Shown in pieces: positions 1 to 7,186 of a stretch of DNA of 11,353 nucleotides. The notes under the pieces are model-generated. The model worked only from the letters and a program-made list of their open reading frames with translations. It did not search any database and was not told the origin of the DNA. Location of the stretch: NCBI GenBank assembly GCA_004151065.3, contig NWUY0300038968.1, positions 7,198 to 18,550 on the forward strand. The letters run 5' to 3'. This DNA is from Larix sibirica (taxonomy: Eukaryota; Streptophyta; Pinopsida; Pinales; Pinaceae). The first letter of the stretch is position 1. The number at the start of each line of letters is the position of its first letter. The position numbers and the translations under genes are program-made.

Positions 1-773
1 CAAGTGCAACCAAACTCTATCTCCCACCTTGAAGGTTTTCTCAACCATGTGTTGGTCATGTCTGGCCTTGTACTTTTCCTATGACTTCTTCAATGTCTCA
101 TGTGCTTGTAAATGGATTTACTTGATGTTATCAATCAATTTTTCATCTCTTAATGCTTCACCTATGGTGCCTTCCCTCACTCCCCCTTTCTATCCATATA
201 CAACATCCAAGGGTGAAGGAGAAAAATAACCAAAGCAATTTTCAAAAGGGGACTTACCAGCAGAAGTGTGGAATGCTCTATTAAAAGAGTATTGGATATA
301 GATCAATTTTTCATTCCAAGTCTTCGAATGCTTCTTATTGTAACCCTCAAAATTTGCACCAAATTCTTGTTGACTACTTATGTCTATCCATCTATCTGTG
401 GNNTTGGTAAACCACCCATAAAATCCATGGAAATGCTTTCCCAAGGTTGAGTGGGTAGAAGTAATGGATGGTATATACCTTGCTTTCTATTATTGGGTTG
501 TTGGTACAACAAAGTGTGCATCCTCTATTATATTGTGCCACATTTTTATTGCATTCTAGGCCAATACACATAACTTTTTAGGTTAGCAAATGTCTTCCCA
601 ACAAAAAAATTCCCTACAACTTTGGATATGTTTGTCTCTCTGATAAGTTGCAATAATTCGCCTTTAGGAACATGGAACTTGTCTAGATTTTGGATTAACC
701 CATTCAAGAGATGATAGTAAGCCTTACTATCACCTTTTTCTACATGAATTTGGCCCTGTAGATATTGAAACAC
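1..773 (-). pseudogene. Gypsy integrase remnant (zinc-binding N-terminus, broken core, start of C-terminal domain)
   Basis: The integrase inserts retrotransposon cDNA into the genome. The frame 773-546 has the family's linker and the start of the zinc domain, ending YWPRMQ. Both expected His positions are Asn (codons at 630-632 and 609-611), while the Cys pair C-x2-C survives at 509-520. The core begins PWESISMDFMGGLP just right of 403. It resumes left of the NN with PQIDG, stops at 384-386 and 378-380, then VVNKNLVQILR, followed by a frameshift into GYNKKHSKTWNEKL and further core sequence to 190. The far left encodes VEKTFKVGDRVWLHL, the start of the C-terminal domain. About 100 core codons that should lie between GGLP and PQIDG are absent at the NN. 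The family assignment is firm; loss of function is certain. Confidence 0.9.
402..403. other. NN: probable assembly gap inside integrase core
   Basis: Two undefined bases sit exactly between two integrase core segments that are normally about 100 codons apart. The missing sequence would include the middle catalytic Asp. This fits a compressed gap or scaffold join better than two unread bases. Confidence 0.6.
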
Positions 774-899
774 TTCATTGAAGTCCTCATCTTCTGTGTA
801 TCCCCCTTTGTATGCATCATGGGTAAAAGGTCACATGTGCATAAGAATTCATAAAGCTATAATCTTGGATGTGGGTGGGATTGAAATCGTGTCTTCCAA

Positions 900-1560
900 C
901 TTATTAATGGTTCCCTTATTATACTTGATGACTAGATGAAACTATTTCAAAAACTCCATCCACTTGTAATGTATGGTTTGTTGCTACTTACTCTAGCCTA
1001 CAAATACTGCAATGGTTGGTGATCTGTGTGAATAACAGTTTCCTTTCCCATCAGATAGTGCTTGCACTTCTTAACAGCTGGAACCGGGGCATAGAGTTCC
1101 TTATCTTAGGTAGGGTAGTTTAGGACTCCTCCATGAAACATTTCACAATTATAGTATATTAGCTTTATTCCTTGCATCAAAGTTGCTCCCATGGCATACC
1201 CACTTGCATCTGTATCCACTTCAAAAGGCTTATGCAATTTAAGCAATGCAAGAACTTGTGATTTACTAATCTTTTGTTTTAGCTCGTCGAAATATTTTCT
1301 TTGATTTGTCTCCCACTAGAAACTCTTACCACTCATTGTTATGGCATGAAGTGGTGCAGCTACCACTAAAAAGGTGATAAAATTTTGTAGGTACTGCGTT
1401 GCCCCAACAAAGCTCCTAACTTTAGTGGCATTAATAGGAATTAACCATTTTATAATGGCCTCCATCTTTGTAGGGTATATATTTAGTTCCCCTCCACTGA
1501 TCACAAACCCCAAATCAACCATGATGATTGCAAAGCAAACTCACATTTCTTGATATTAGT
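900..1560 (-). pseudogene. Gypsy RNase H and reverse-transcriptase connection remnant
   Basis: RNase H removes the RNA strand of the RNA-DNA hybrid during reverse transcription. The frame 1522-1316 carries the connection segment, with GFVISGGELNI and VRSFVGATQYLQNF, which is typical of plant gypsy RT C-termini. Continuing left, VDTDASGYAMGA (about 1221-1186) holds the first catalytic Asp, DKELYA the Glu, and [11 protein letters not shown] (about 1042-1005) the next Asp. The catalytic residues are therefore still readable, but stops lie between them, for example just before DKELYA and after QPLQYL. A tether then leads toward the integrase frame. It belongs to the same Gag-Pol as its neighbours. 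Confidence 0.87.
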
Positions 1561-1882
1561 AGTTAGTGCTTTCTTAGAGCCTCTAACACCTGGTTGAGAT
1601 GTGAAATGTGCTCCTCCTAAGTAAATCTATAAACCAATATATCATCCAAATACACTATAGCAAATGAATCTTCGTCGGTCTCATAAATTTCGTTGGTGCA
1701 TTACATAAACCAAAAGGCATGACCAACCATTCATACAAACATTGCCTTGTCTTAAAGGTGGTCTTCTTTAACACATACCTAGTGGTATCCCGATTTGAGA
1801 TCCAACTCGGTGAATTACTTGGCATGTTGCAACTAGCCTAACAAATAATCAATCTTGGTAAGAGAGTATTAATTCTTAAGTG
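1560..1882 (-). pseudogene. Gypsy reverse transcriptase, downstream half (contains YLDD)
   Basis: Reverse transcriptase copies the element RNA into DNA. Right next to the nested insertion the minus strand reads KN, stop, [11 protein letters not shown], then ELDLKSGYH; the last matches the motif carrying the first catalytic Asp. After a frameshift it reads [14 protein letters not shown], and after another frameshift [10 protein letters not shown], whose YLDD catalytic box is at 1652-1641. About 15 residues between NAPTKFM and the YLDD block are missing. A stop at 1779-1781 replaces the Gln usually found after GYH. This half is separated from the finger region at 4185-4470 by the 2.3 kb nested element. 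Confidence 0.9.
1878..1882. repeat. Target-site duplication AAGTG, left copy
   Basis: The five bases directly before the TGTTGGG start of the nested element are repeated at 4185-4189, directly after its end. Removing the element and one copy restores correctly spaced gypsy RT codons (NITLKN, stop, YSLTKID on the minus strand), which independently confirms the boundary. Confidence 0.88.
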
Positions 1883-2259
1883 TGTTGGGTTAATATTGAC
1901 TTAGTCGTAGAGAAAGTTAACCAACTTTTGTTATTGTTTTTATGGACCCATGGTATTCAAAGATCCACCCATTGTATTCTTGTGATGTAATCCTATAAAG
2001 AGGTTGGTTGTACTCCATTGTAATGGGTATAGAACTCACTGATGGTCGAGGATACCTGTGATGGTAGAGCCATCCTCGACCATGCCTTGGTCAGATTTGG
2101 CCAAGGGACATAATGAAGATGTGTTGTTGGTTTTACCTACTTAAGGGATTTGCAAGATAAAATCATTGTGTCTAGAATCTGTGCATGATTTTATGGTTTG
2201 CTTTACTCTTTTGTATTCTTGGTGTGTATAATAATGTTGCTTCGTTTTGGAACCCAACA
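1883..2259 (+). repeat. 5' LTR of nested element
   Basis: This 377 bp repeat has TGTTGGG and CCCAACA ends. It aligns over its whole length with 3812-4184, differing at roughly one base in five by eye plus small indels, so the insertion is old. A TATAAA at 1994-1999 is the likely promoter core for element transcription. Confidence 0.88.
1994..1999 (+). promoter_or_regulatory. TATA-box-like motif in 5' LTR
   Basis: TATAAA lies about 110 bp into the LTR. The matching position in the 3' LTR is also TATAAA (3923-3928), so it is conserved between the two copies. Promoter use is inferred from position only. Confidence 0.45.
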
Positions 2260-2261
2260 GT

Positions 2262-2277
2262 TGGTATCAGGTCGTGG
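2262..2277 (+). other. Primer-binding site of nested element (initiator-Met tRNA type)
   Basis: TGGTATCAG begins three bases after the LTR end. It matches the first nine bases complementary to the plant initiator-Met tRNA 3' end; the following bases diverge. The location is exactly where minus-strand DNA synthesis is primed in LTR retrotransposons. Confidence 0.75.
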
Positions 2278-2921
2278 TAGACACTCACTCTCCAACAAAA
2301 GCTTTCTGATCAAGTTCAGGTTACCTGGATCTACATGGTAGAATGTAGATTGAGTCATTGTTATGCGAGATTGGTTGAAGAAATTTTTTAGTCACCTAGA
2401 TTTTCATGGTTGAATGTGAATCGGTGTGGTCGAATCCATTGGCGTAATGGGTTGGCCTGGGAAGAAACAATAGTTACAAATCTAAGGTTTTCTAAAGAAA
2501 CATGGAGTGTAGGTATACAAATCTGTTTTCCTCCTTGAAAATCGGAGCATGTTGTTTTTGGGTACTCTCAAGATAGTTCCAGATCAATGAATAAATGGTC
2601 GGTTCGAGCATATTTTTTATTCTATTTTTTGGTTTATGTTTTTTTTTCGACATTGAAATATGGTGTGAAGACAGTGATTGGAAGAATCAAATCATGGTAT
2701 GCATGATCCAGTTTGAGGTCATGTAGGATGCTTCAGAAGGTTCAAATATAAATGGAGAGAGAGATATGCAAGTTGAAGCGGTCGAAGTCGAAAAGAATCT
2801 CGGATGGTCAACTCGATGCATTCGATGGAGTGATCAGAGTCGTGGTCTATCACAGTTAAGTTTGACGAGAATGTAGATCGATTAGTGTTCGGTAGCTCGA
2901 CAAATGAACAATAGAAATTGA

Positions 2922-3553
2922 TTGACTAGGTAGTCGACTGTACCTACTAGTTGACTGAGTATTGGTCAATTGGGTCGACTGAGGATTGGTCGACTCAGTA
3001 AATGGTCAACTGGTTCAACTGAGGATTGGTCAACTAAACATATGGTCGACTGGGTCGACTAAGGATATGGTTGATTGGGTATTGCAGATCAAACCAGGTT
3101 AAATAGATTCTTCAACAGCAAGACAGTCGAGGTCAATATCAATTGAGGAGTCACAAAAGGTCGATTGGGTGGACAAGCTCAGATTGATTGAGAATTCATG
3201 GTTAAGATCGACTAGGTAGTCGACTAATTGACTAATCAACTACACAACATATTTGTTTCAGCTTTACAGGGACGACTGTGTTGTTGAGGGTTAGACTTTG
3301 TTGAAAATGTTGTGATTGTTGATGCAAATGCAGACATGATTGAGGAGGTTGTGCTAACGGAAACCAAGGAAATGATTTGGAGCAACATGAAGACAGATCG
3401 ACTGGTGAAGACAATGGAGTTTGTATTTGACTGTACAAAGAGATTGATTGGAGCGGACGGTGGATTCTGTAGAGGATTGTGTAGATAGTTTAACTAGAGA
3501 AAATGGTGGAGTTTGTAATCAATTGTGCATATAGGTCGACTAGGTAGTTAATT
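2922..3553 (+). repeat. Dispersed GACTAGGTAGTCGACT motif, three copies
   Basis: Copies lie at 2922-2939, 3207-3225 and 3534-3553, the last degraded at its end. The core TCGACTA-GG-TAGTCGA (3208-3223) is self-complementary with a two-base centre, so each copy can fold into a short hairpin. The copy at 2922 keeps the fold with one wobble pair. Confidence 0.7.
2964..3083 (+). repeat. 40 bp tandem repeat, three copies
   Basis: Units begin at 2964, 3004 and 3044. Each starts GGTC(A/G)A(C/T)TGG(G/T)TC(A/G)ACT, continues with a GAGGATT-like or AAGGATA-like word, and the first two then have a second GGTC(A/G)ACT followed by an A/T-rich end. The third unit is slightly diverged, with GGTTGATTGGG starting at 3069. 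Within each unit the GGTCRACT word occurs more than once, so the array is itself built of shorter repeats. Confidence 0.8.
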
Positions 3554-3801
3554 GAGCAACAAAATTCAAGTACTCAGTTCAAGAGTGCTTGGTTTTTATT
3601 GTATGAGCATGTATATGATCAGGTAGCAATGTTTGTAAAGCAATGTTTCATTAATGGAGTTGTAATCACTGTAAATGGGCATATGGTTGTAAGACCAGTA
3701 AAGGCATGCATACCCTGTTTTAAATTTGAAGGGTAGGGAAGCATGTGATATTCTATGTTGATAAACTTGAGGGGGGGAGGTGTAATTCCCAAGTCAACTT
3801 T

Positions 3802-3811
3802 AAGTGGGTGG
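3802..3811 (+). other. Polypurine tract of nested element
   Basis: AAGTGGGTGG directly precedes the start of the right LTR, where plus-strand DNA synthesis is primed. It resembles the AAGTGGGAG-type tract seen before many plant Copia LTRs. A second, stronger purine run, 3769-3780, lies 30 bp upstream and may also have served. Confidence 0.6.
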
Positions 3812-4184
3812 GGTTGGGTTAATATTTACTCGTTGATAGATCAAGTTAACCGACTTTGGTTATTGTTGTTATGGAACCATGGTATTGGTAGATCCACTCA
3901 TGGTATTCTTGTGATGTAATATTATAAATGGGTTGGTCTTACTCCATTGTAATGGATCTAGAACTCATTGATGGTCGAGGGTACCTGTGGAAGTATATCC
4001 ATGCTCAACTATGCCTTGGTTGGATTTGGACAAGGGGCATAATGAAGATCTTATGTTGGTTTTACTCGATTAAGGGATATCCATGATAAATCATGGTGTC
4101 TAGATGTGCATGATGTTATGGTTTGATTTACTAATTTGTATTTTTGTTGTGTACAATAATGTTTGTTGTGTTCTAGAACTAACA
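3812..4184 (+). repeat. 3' LTR of nested element
   Basis: This 373 bp repeat is homologous to 1883-2259. Its first two bases read GG instead of TG, and its end is CTAACA instead of CCCAACA, so both termini have mutated. A TATAAA at 3923-3928 corresponds to that in the 5' LTR. The target duplication follows immediately. Confidence 0.87.
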
Positions 4185-4189
4185 AAGTG
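4185..4189. repeat. Target-site duplication AAGTG, right copy
   Basis: Identical to 1878-1882 and immediately follows the AACA end of the right LTR. The next bases continue the gypsy RT codons on the minus strand. Confidence 0.88.
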
Positions 4190-4470
4190 TAATATTGTTA
4201 AAAGCTCTATAGTCGATACACATCTTCCAAGTCCCATCCTTCTTGGGTACGATGATGATAGGTGGTTGTTCGAATCACCCCCTATTCCATCAATTTTTGT
4301 TGTTGCTTCTTCACTTCATCTACTTCCAAAACATATTATCTATATAGCCCAATATTTGGTAATGGGGAGTCAGACAACAACTGTATCGCATGCTCAACTT
4401 CCCTCCTAGGTAGTATTCCTTTAGGATCCTGGAACACTCCTTTGTATGCCTATAGAAACTCCACTAATTG
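4185..4470 (-). pseudogene. Gypsy reverse transcriptase, upstream half (fingers region)
   Basis: Reading leftward from the protease linker, the minus strand encodes AYKGVFQDPKGILPRREVEH, then IQLLSDSPLPNIGLYR, VDEVKKQ and GVIR. After a one-frame shift near 4265 it gives IIVPKKDGTWKMCIDYRA and FNNITL, ending at the nested insertion. These are the standard N-terminal RT blocks of plant gypsy elements. Stops stand at 4450-4452, 4336-4338 and 4282-4284, each at a position usually occupied by Gln. The catalytic core continues at 1560-1882. The match is strong enough that only the exact lineage is open. Confidence 0.9.
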
Positions 4471-5000
4471 ATGTTTTTTCTCTTTGGTACATCCCTCTAA
4501 GGATGCCTTTACTCCTACTGATTCATCGCCTGATTGATTCTCTCGTAAGAAAAGCAAAACATAATTCTTACTTGCGCTAATCAACGTTTTGGCTTGGTTG
4601 GCACTTACCAATGATATATTTGATTTACCTTTATGTGCATTTATTAGATGAACAAATTCCCATCCTTGATTAGGTGCTATTGGTTTTCTCTCCTCATGAA
4701 GCTTGCATCCTTCATGCACATGTAGGGGCTCCCAAAATCTACGCCACACACATCAAGGGATACTACATCTAACTCCACTTCATCAATCAATTCTATACTT
4801 ACAGGAAATTTGATCTTACATTGTTTCGTGACCTTGATCTTTGCATCCTTATTTACCCATCCCAATGGATAAGAGCTAGAATGATCATTAACCTCCAACC
4901 CAAGCTTGCTGACCAGATCTATTGCTGTGAGATTAGCCTGTGAATTGGAATCGAATAGAGCACCTACCTTGGTCTTCTTGATATGGAAGAGTTGTGTCAT
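4450..5000 (-). pseudogene. Gypsy aspartic protease and protease-RT linker
   Basis: The protease cleaves the Gag-Pol polyprotein inside the virus-like particle. The frame 5000-4677 opens MTQLFHIKKTKVGALFD, followed by SNSQANL. It continues with YPLGWVNKDAKIKVTKQCKI, DEVELDVVSLDVCGV and GSPYMCMKDASF, all hallmarks of this plant family. The catalytic Asp-Ser/Thr-Gly triad reads Asp-Ser-Asn: the Asp codon is at 4950-4952 and the Asn codon at 4944-4946, so the enzyme would be damaged even without the stops. A frameshift near 4690 moves into the linker (LINAHKGKSNISLVSANQAK, then LISASKNYVLLF), which runs to the stop at 4450-4452. Confidence 0.9.
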
Positions 5001-5169
5001 AGCCTTCTCTTACTTGTGATGAAGGCTACTCATATTCATCTCCTTATACACTAAAGTTCAAACAATATTCTTATCCACATATGAGTTTCTCTCTACATGT
5101 TTGCTTTAATATGTGGTTAGAAGATTCTTATCCTTGGCATCCTTCTTATAGTTCTTAGGGTTCAATTAT

Positions 5170-6148
5170 GGACATAGTTTCCAACACTTTTCTTTAGCAT
5201 GACCATCAATATTGCAATGGTTACAATAGTTACTTGGATCCTTGCACTAATGTGCAGTGGCTATTATCTTCTTGAATTTTCCTTTCCACTTCTTCTTCCC
5301 CTCCTTGGAAGCATATTGGTTCTCTTTTTATTTTGAACCACTTGGCTATCCTTTTTTCTGGCCTATATTTTCCAAGTATTGTTCTTCCAAATAGACATCA
5401 TCAATTTTCTTGGGCTTGAAGAGCATCACTTGCTTTTGCAAGTGACTGTGTAAACCCCCAAGATACTTGAGAAGTACATATGGATTCCTGGGTGAGATAC
5501 CTAGCATAATAGACATCTTCCTTAATACAATGGTGTACTCTTGCACACTCCACCCTTGCCCTTGGTTGAAGTAATTCCAACGGATATGTTGGTCCTTTAC
5601 ATACTTGATAGGGTAGAATTGGTACATAATGAGGGTTTTGAAATCCTCCCACTTAGTTACTAGCGGATCACCCTCCATCCTAAGTTCCTATGTGTGGATT
5701 CCCCACCAGGTTAATGTATGACCCTCTAATTTCAGTCGAGCAAATGAAATATTCTACTCCTTATATTCTTATGGATACTAAAATAGACCTCTAATTGTTG
5801 CAACCAATGATTCAACTTTAAAGCATCAATCTCACCTTGGTAGGGATTGATATCCACTTTCACTTCCTTCTTAAATAATAGTTCGAAAGGGGTAATGGAA
5901 TTAGAACTTGGTTTCTCTTTCTCAAACTCCTTCCTTCGTTCCTTTTTTGGGTCGCCTTTATCTCATGATCTCCCCTCTGATCATACCTCTGAGTTAGAGC
6001 CTCCAAAATCATTGAAAGGTCCAAAATTTCTCTCCAAATACTCCATGAGGATTGACATATTACAAGAGATATCAGCAACTTGGATTTCTAGATTTGTAAA
6101 TTTCTCTTCATATTTGCTTTTCAGTTATTCACCAAACTCATCTACCAT
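5170..6148 (-). pseudogene. Gypsy Gag (capsid domain and CCHC zinc knuckle)
   Basis: Gag forms the virus-like particle and binds element RNA. A start is proposed at the ATG at 6148-6146 (MVDEFGE, then a stop). It is followed by a coiled-coil-like segment, KYEEKFTNLEIQVADIS and MSILMEYLERNF. The middle reads KKEVKVDINPYQGEIDALKL then NHWLQQLEVYF, typical of retrotransposon gag domain beginnings. The open frame 5678-5346 gives the capsid body (WEDFKTLIMYQFYPIKYV; VQEYTIVLRKMSIMLGIS; LLKYLGGLHSHLQKQVMLF; YLENIGQKKG). Downstream, CNHCNIDGHAKEKC (5225-5184) is a full C-x2-C-x4-H-x4-C knuckle, preceded by a stop at 5247-5249. Several frameshifts and stops break the gene between 5679 and 5900. Confidence 0.9.
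5184..5225 (-). other. CCHC zinc knuckle of Gag
   Basis: The 14-residue motif CNHCNIDGHAKEKC keeps all four zinc ligands with standard spacing. It is one of the few intact functional motifs left in this element. Confidence 0.88.
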
Positions 6149-6222
6149 GGATAGGGTTTGAAGACTTTTTCTTTATTTTGCCACTAAATCCTACTATTTC
6201 CCACAAAACCCCAAAGAAACAT

Positions 6223-6234
6223 CTATGATACCAA
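6223..6234 (-). other. Primer-binding site of gypsy element (initiator-Met tRNA type)
   Basis: On the minus strand TTGGTATCATAG lies directly after the LTR end and before the Gag leader. It matches the initiator-Met complement TGGTATCAGAG except for one base. Its place between LTR and Gag fixes the orientation of the element and marks 6237 as the LTR edge. Confidence 0.78.
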
Positions 6235-6236
6235 TA

Positions 6237-6672
6237 TGATCCTTAAAGTGTCATGGATATTCCACTGTACAACTTGTCACAATGGATCTTACAACTTAGT
6301 TCATTATGTTGGATTAATTTCACAAAATGTTAAATAATTTGGAATTGTAAGGAAAATAACTAGAGAAAAATTACACATCCACTCAAATAACACAATATAT
6401 ACCCTCGAAAAACCCACTTTGGGGAAAAATTCAACCAGAAGTGAGGACTATGCCTTGCGCTTTCCTTCTCCAATATGCAATGCAAATACAAAAAAAGTGG
6501 TACTCTCTATGGAGTTACCTATGACACTGTGGCAAGTATGGCTACTACAGGATCTCCTGCTTCTTATGTTATGCTCTAATATCCACTCATTAGTTGTTGC
6601 TCAACTATGGAACAATACAATAACATCATAAGAATGAAAACCCTTCTTTTTCTAGTGGCCTTATATTTAACA
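6237..6672 (-). repeat. 5' LTR of gypsy element (approximate)
   Basis: The left edge is set by the primer-binding site: the minus-strand LTR ends GGATCA just before it. The right edge is set by TGTTAAATAT (6672-6663 on the minus strand), which recurs at the matching place in the partial copy 7041-7186. The length would be about 436 bp. The right boundary is uncertain, because purine-rich AGAAAAAGAAGGG lies inside this span and could instead be a polypurine tract, moving the LTR start to near 6628 (TGATG). Confidence 0.6.
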
Positions 6673-6689
6673 ATGTCTTAATAGCTCAT

Positions 6690-7039
6690 ATTGTCCTCGT
6701 CCGGTTGTTTTGGATTTCTTCTACAAAACTATATCTTTTATTAACTATGTTTGAGCTTTTGGTGCTACGTCCTCTATGGAAGGTAAGACCTGCTCAGGTT
6801 CCTAGTCCAACATGGATGGTTCAAAGAGTTTCAAATTTTCCACATTCACTACTAAGTAAATGTGCATATGTGGGAGTAGCTTGAGTTTGTAGGAATTATC
6901 TCCTACCTTCTCTAACACTTCAAAAGAACCATACCATAGTGCCTTGATCTTCTCACAGTGACCTCCTATTCTTTCCTTATTCAAGTGCAACCAAACTTTG
7001 TCTCACACCTTGAATGTTTTCTCAACCTTTTGTTGGTCA
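6690..7039 (-). pseudogene. Integrase C-terminal end of another gypsy copy
   Basis: From the N at 7040 leftward the minus strand encodes QKVEKTFKV, stop, DKVWLHLNKERIGGH, then LWYGSFEVLEKVGDNSYKLK and VVNVENLKLFEPSMLD, followed by a stop. Past it come LPSIEDVAPKAQT, stop, LIKDIVL, stop, KKSKTTGRGQYEL. This is the integrase C-terminal domain with the start of a chromodomain-like tail. Its first 59 bases (7039-6981) match the window's left edge (59-1) with only about six differences, so this is the same family but a different copy. The protein tail breaks off near 6690, where LTR sequence starts. It lies upstream of the main element's LTR, in the same orientation. Confidence 0.87.
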
Positions 7040-7040
7040 N
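7040..7040. other. N: probable assembly join between integrase and LTR fragments
   Basis: Integrase coding sequence stops at this base, and truncated LTR sequence begins on the other side, cut in mid-LTR. No natural insertion boundary is seen, so a scaffold join or collapsed gap is the simplest reading. Confidence 0.5.
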
Positions 7041-7186
7041 TATGGAGTTACCTATGACTCTATGGCCTACATGGCTACTACATGGTCTCCTACTTCCTCT
7101 AGTATGCTCTAATATACACTCCCTTGCTACTGCTCAGCATCATAAGAATGGAACCCCTTCTCCTTCTAACAATTGGATATTTAACA
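7041..7186 (-). repeat. Truncated second copy of gypsy LTR
   Basis: The segment aligns with about 6510-6672. Both share TATGGAGTTACCTATGAC, ATGGCTACTACA, TATGCTCTAATAT, CATCATAAGAATG and ATATTTAACA, with several indels. It ends at the N at 7040, so roughly 270 bp of LTR are missing. The sequence to its right is not integrase-like, so this may be a solo or truncated LTR or an assembly fragment. Confidence 0.75.

Larger units (their letters stand above)
2260..3811 (+). other. Interior of nested element without recognisable coding capacity
   Basis: All frames contain frequent stops. The longest plus-strand run I followed by hand is about 66 codons, from just after a TGA near 3282 to a TAG at 3486-3488. 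It is acidic and matches no family I know. The conspicuous content is repeated GGTCGACT/GGTCAACT words between about 2920 and 3550. No CCHC knuckle, DTG/DSG protease, YxDD or integrase motif was found. Confidence 0.7.
1883..4184 (+). mobile_element. Nested non-autonomous LTR retrotransposon (about 2.3 kb)
   Basis: Two similar direct repeats of about 375 bp (1883-2259 and 3812-4184) bound a 1552 bp interior. The left LTR begins TGTTGGG and the right boundary of that LTR is CCCAACA, giving a terminal inverted repeat. A primer-binding-like site follows the left LTR and a purine-rich tract precedes the right LTR. The 5 bp duplication AAGTG flanks the whole. The interior has no gag, protease, integrase or RT that I recognise, only short chance-length frames and GTCGACT-rich repeats. 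This fits a non-autonomous element of TRIM/LARD type. A Copia-type helper is suggested by the PBS and by the AAGTGGG-like tract next to the LTR, but the superfamily cannot be fixed without coding sequence. Confidence 0.88.
1..6672 (-). mobile_element. Degenerate Ty3/gypsy LTR retrotransposon, 5' LTR through integrase, interrupted by a nested element
   Basis: Read on the minus strand, the order is LTR, Met-initiator-type primer-binding site, Gag with CCHC knuckle, aspartic protease, reverse transcriptase, RNase H, integrase. This is the Ty3/gypsy order, with integrase last. The left window edge cuts the element inside the integrase C-terminus, so the downstream LTR is not seen. Coordinates 1883-4189 belong to a later insertion and its duplicated target. 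Removing them leaves roughly 4.4 kb of gypsy sequence. Stops and frameshifts occur in every domain, so the element cannot make its proteins. The initiator-Met primer site, and a chromodomain-like stretch in the related copy at 6690-7039, suggest a chromovirus-type lineage; that placement is inference. Confidence 0.9.

Noticed and set aside
3232-3438. Minus-strand frame of 68 codons in the nested element
   Set aside because: Low-complexity Ser/Gln-rich translation of the opposite strand with no family resemblance.
3769-3781. G-rich tract followed by TGTAATTCCC as an alternative polypurine tract and LTR start
   Set aside because: It would place the left LTR start near 1868, but those bases are gypsy RT codons with correct spacing, and no target duplication fits. 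The boundary at 1883/3812 explains everything better.
4104-4409. Plus-strand open frame of 101 codons
   Set aside because: It crosses the boundary between the nested LTR and the minus-strand RT, and is the shadow of both.
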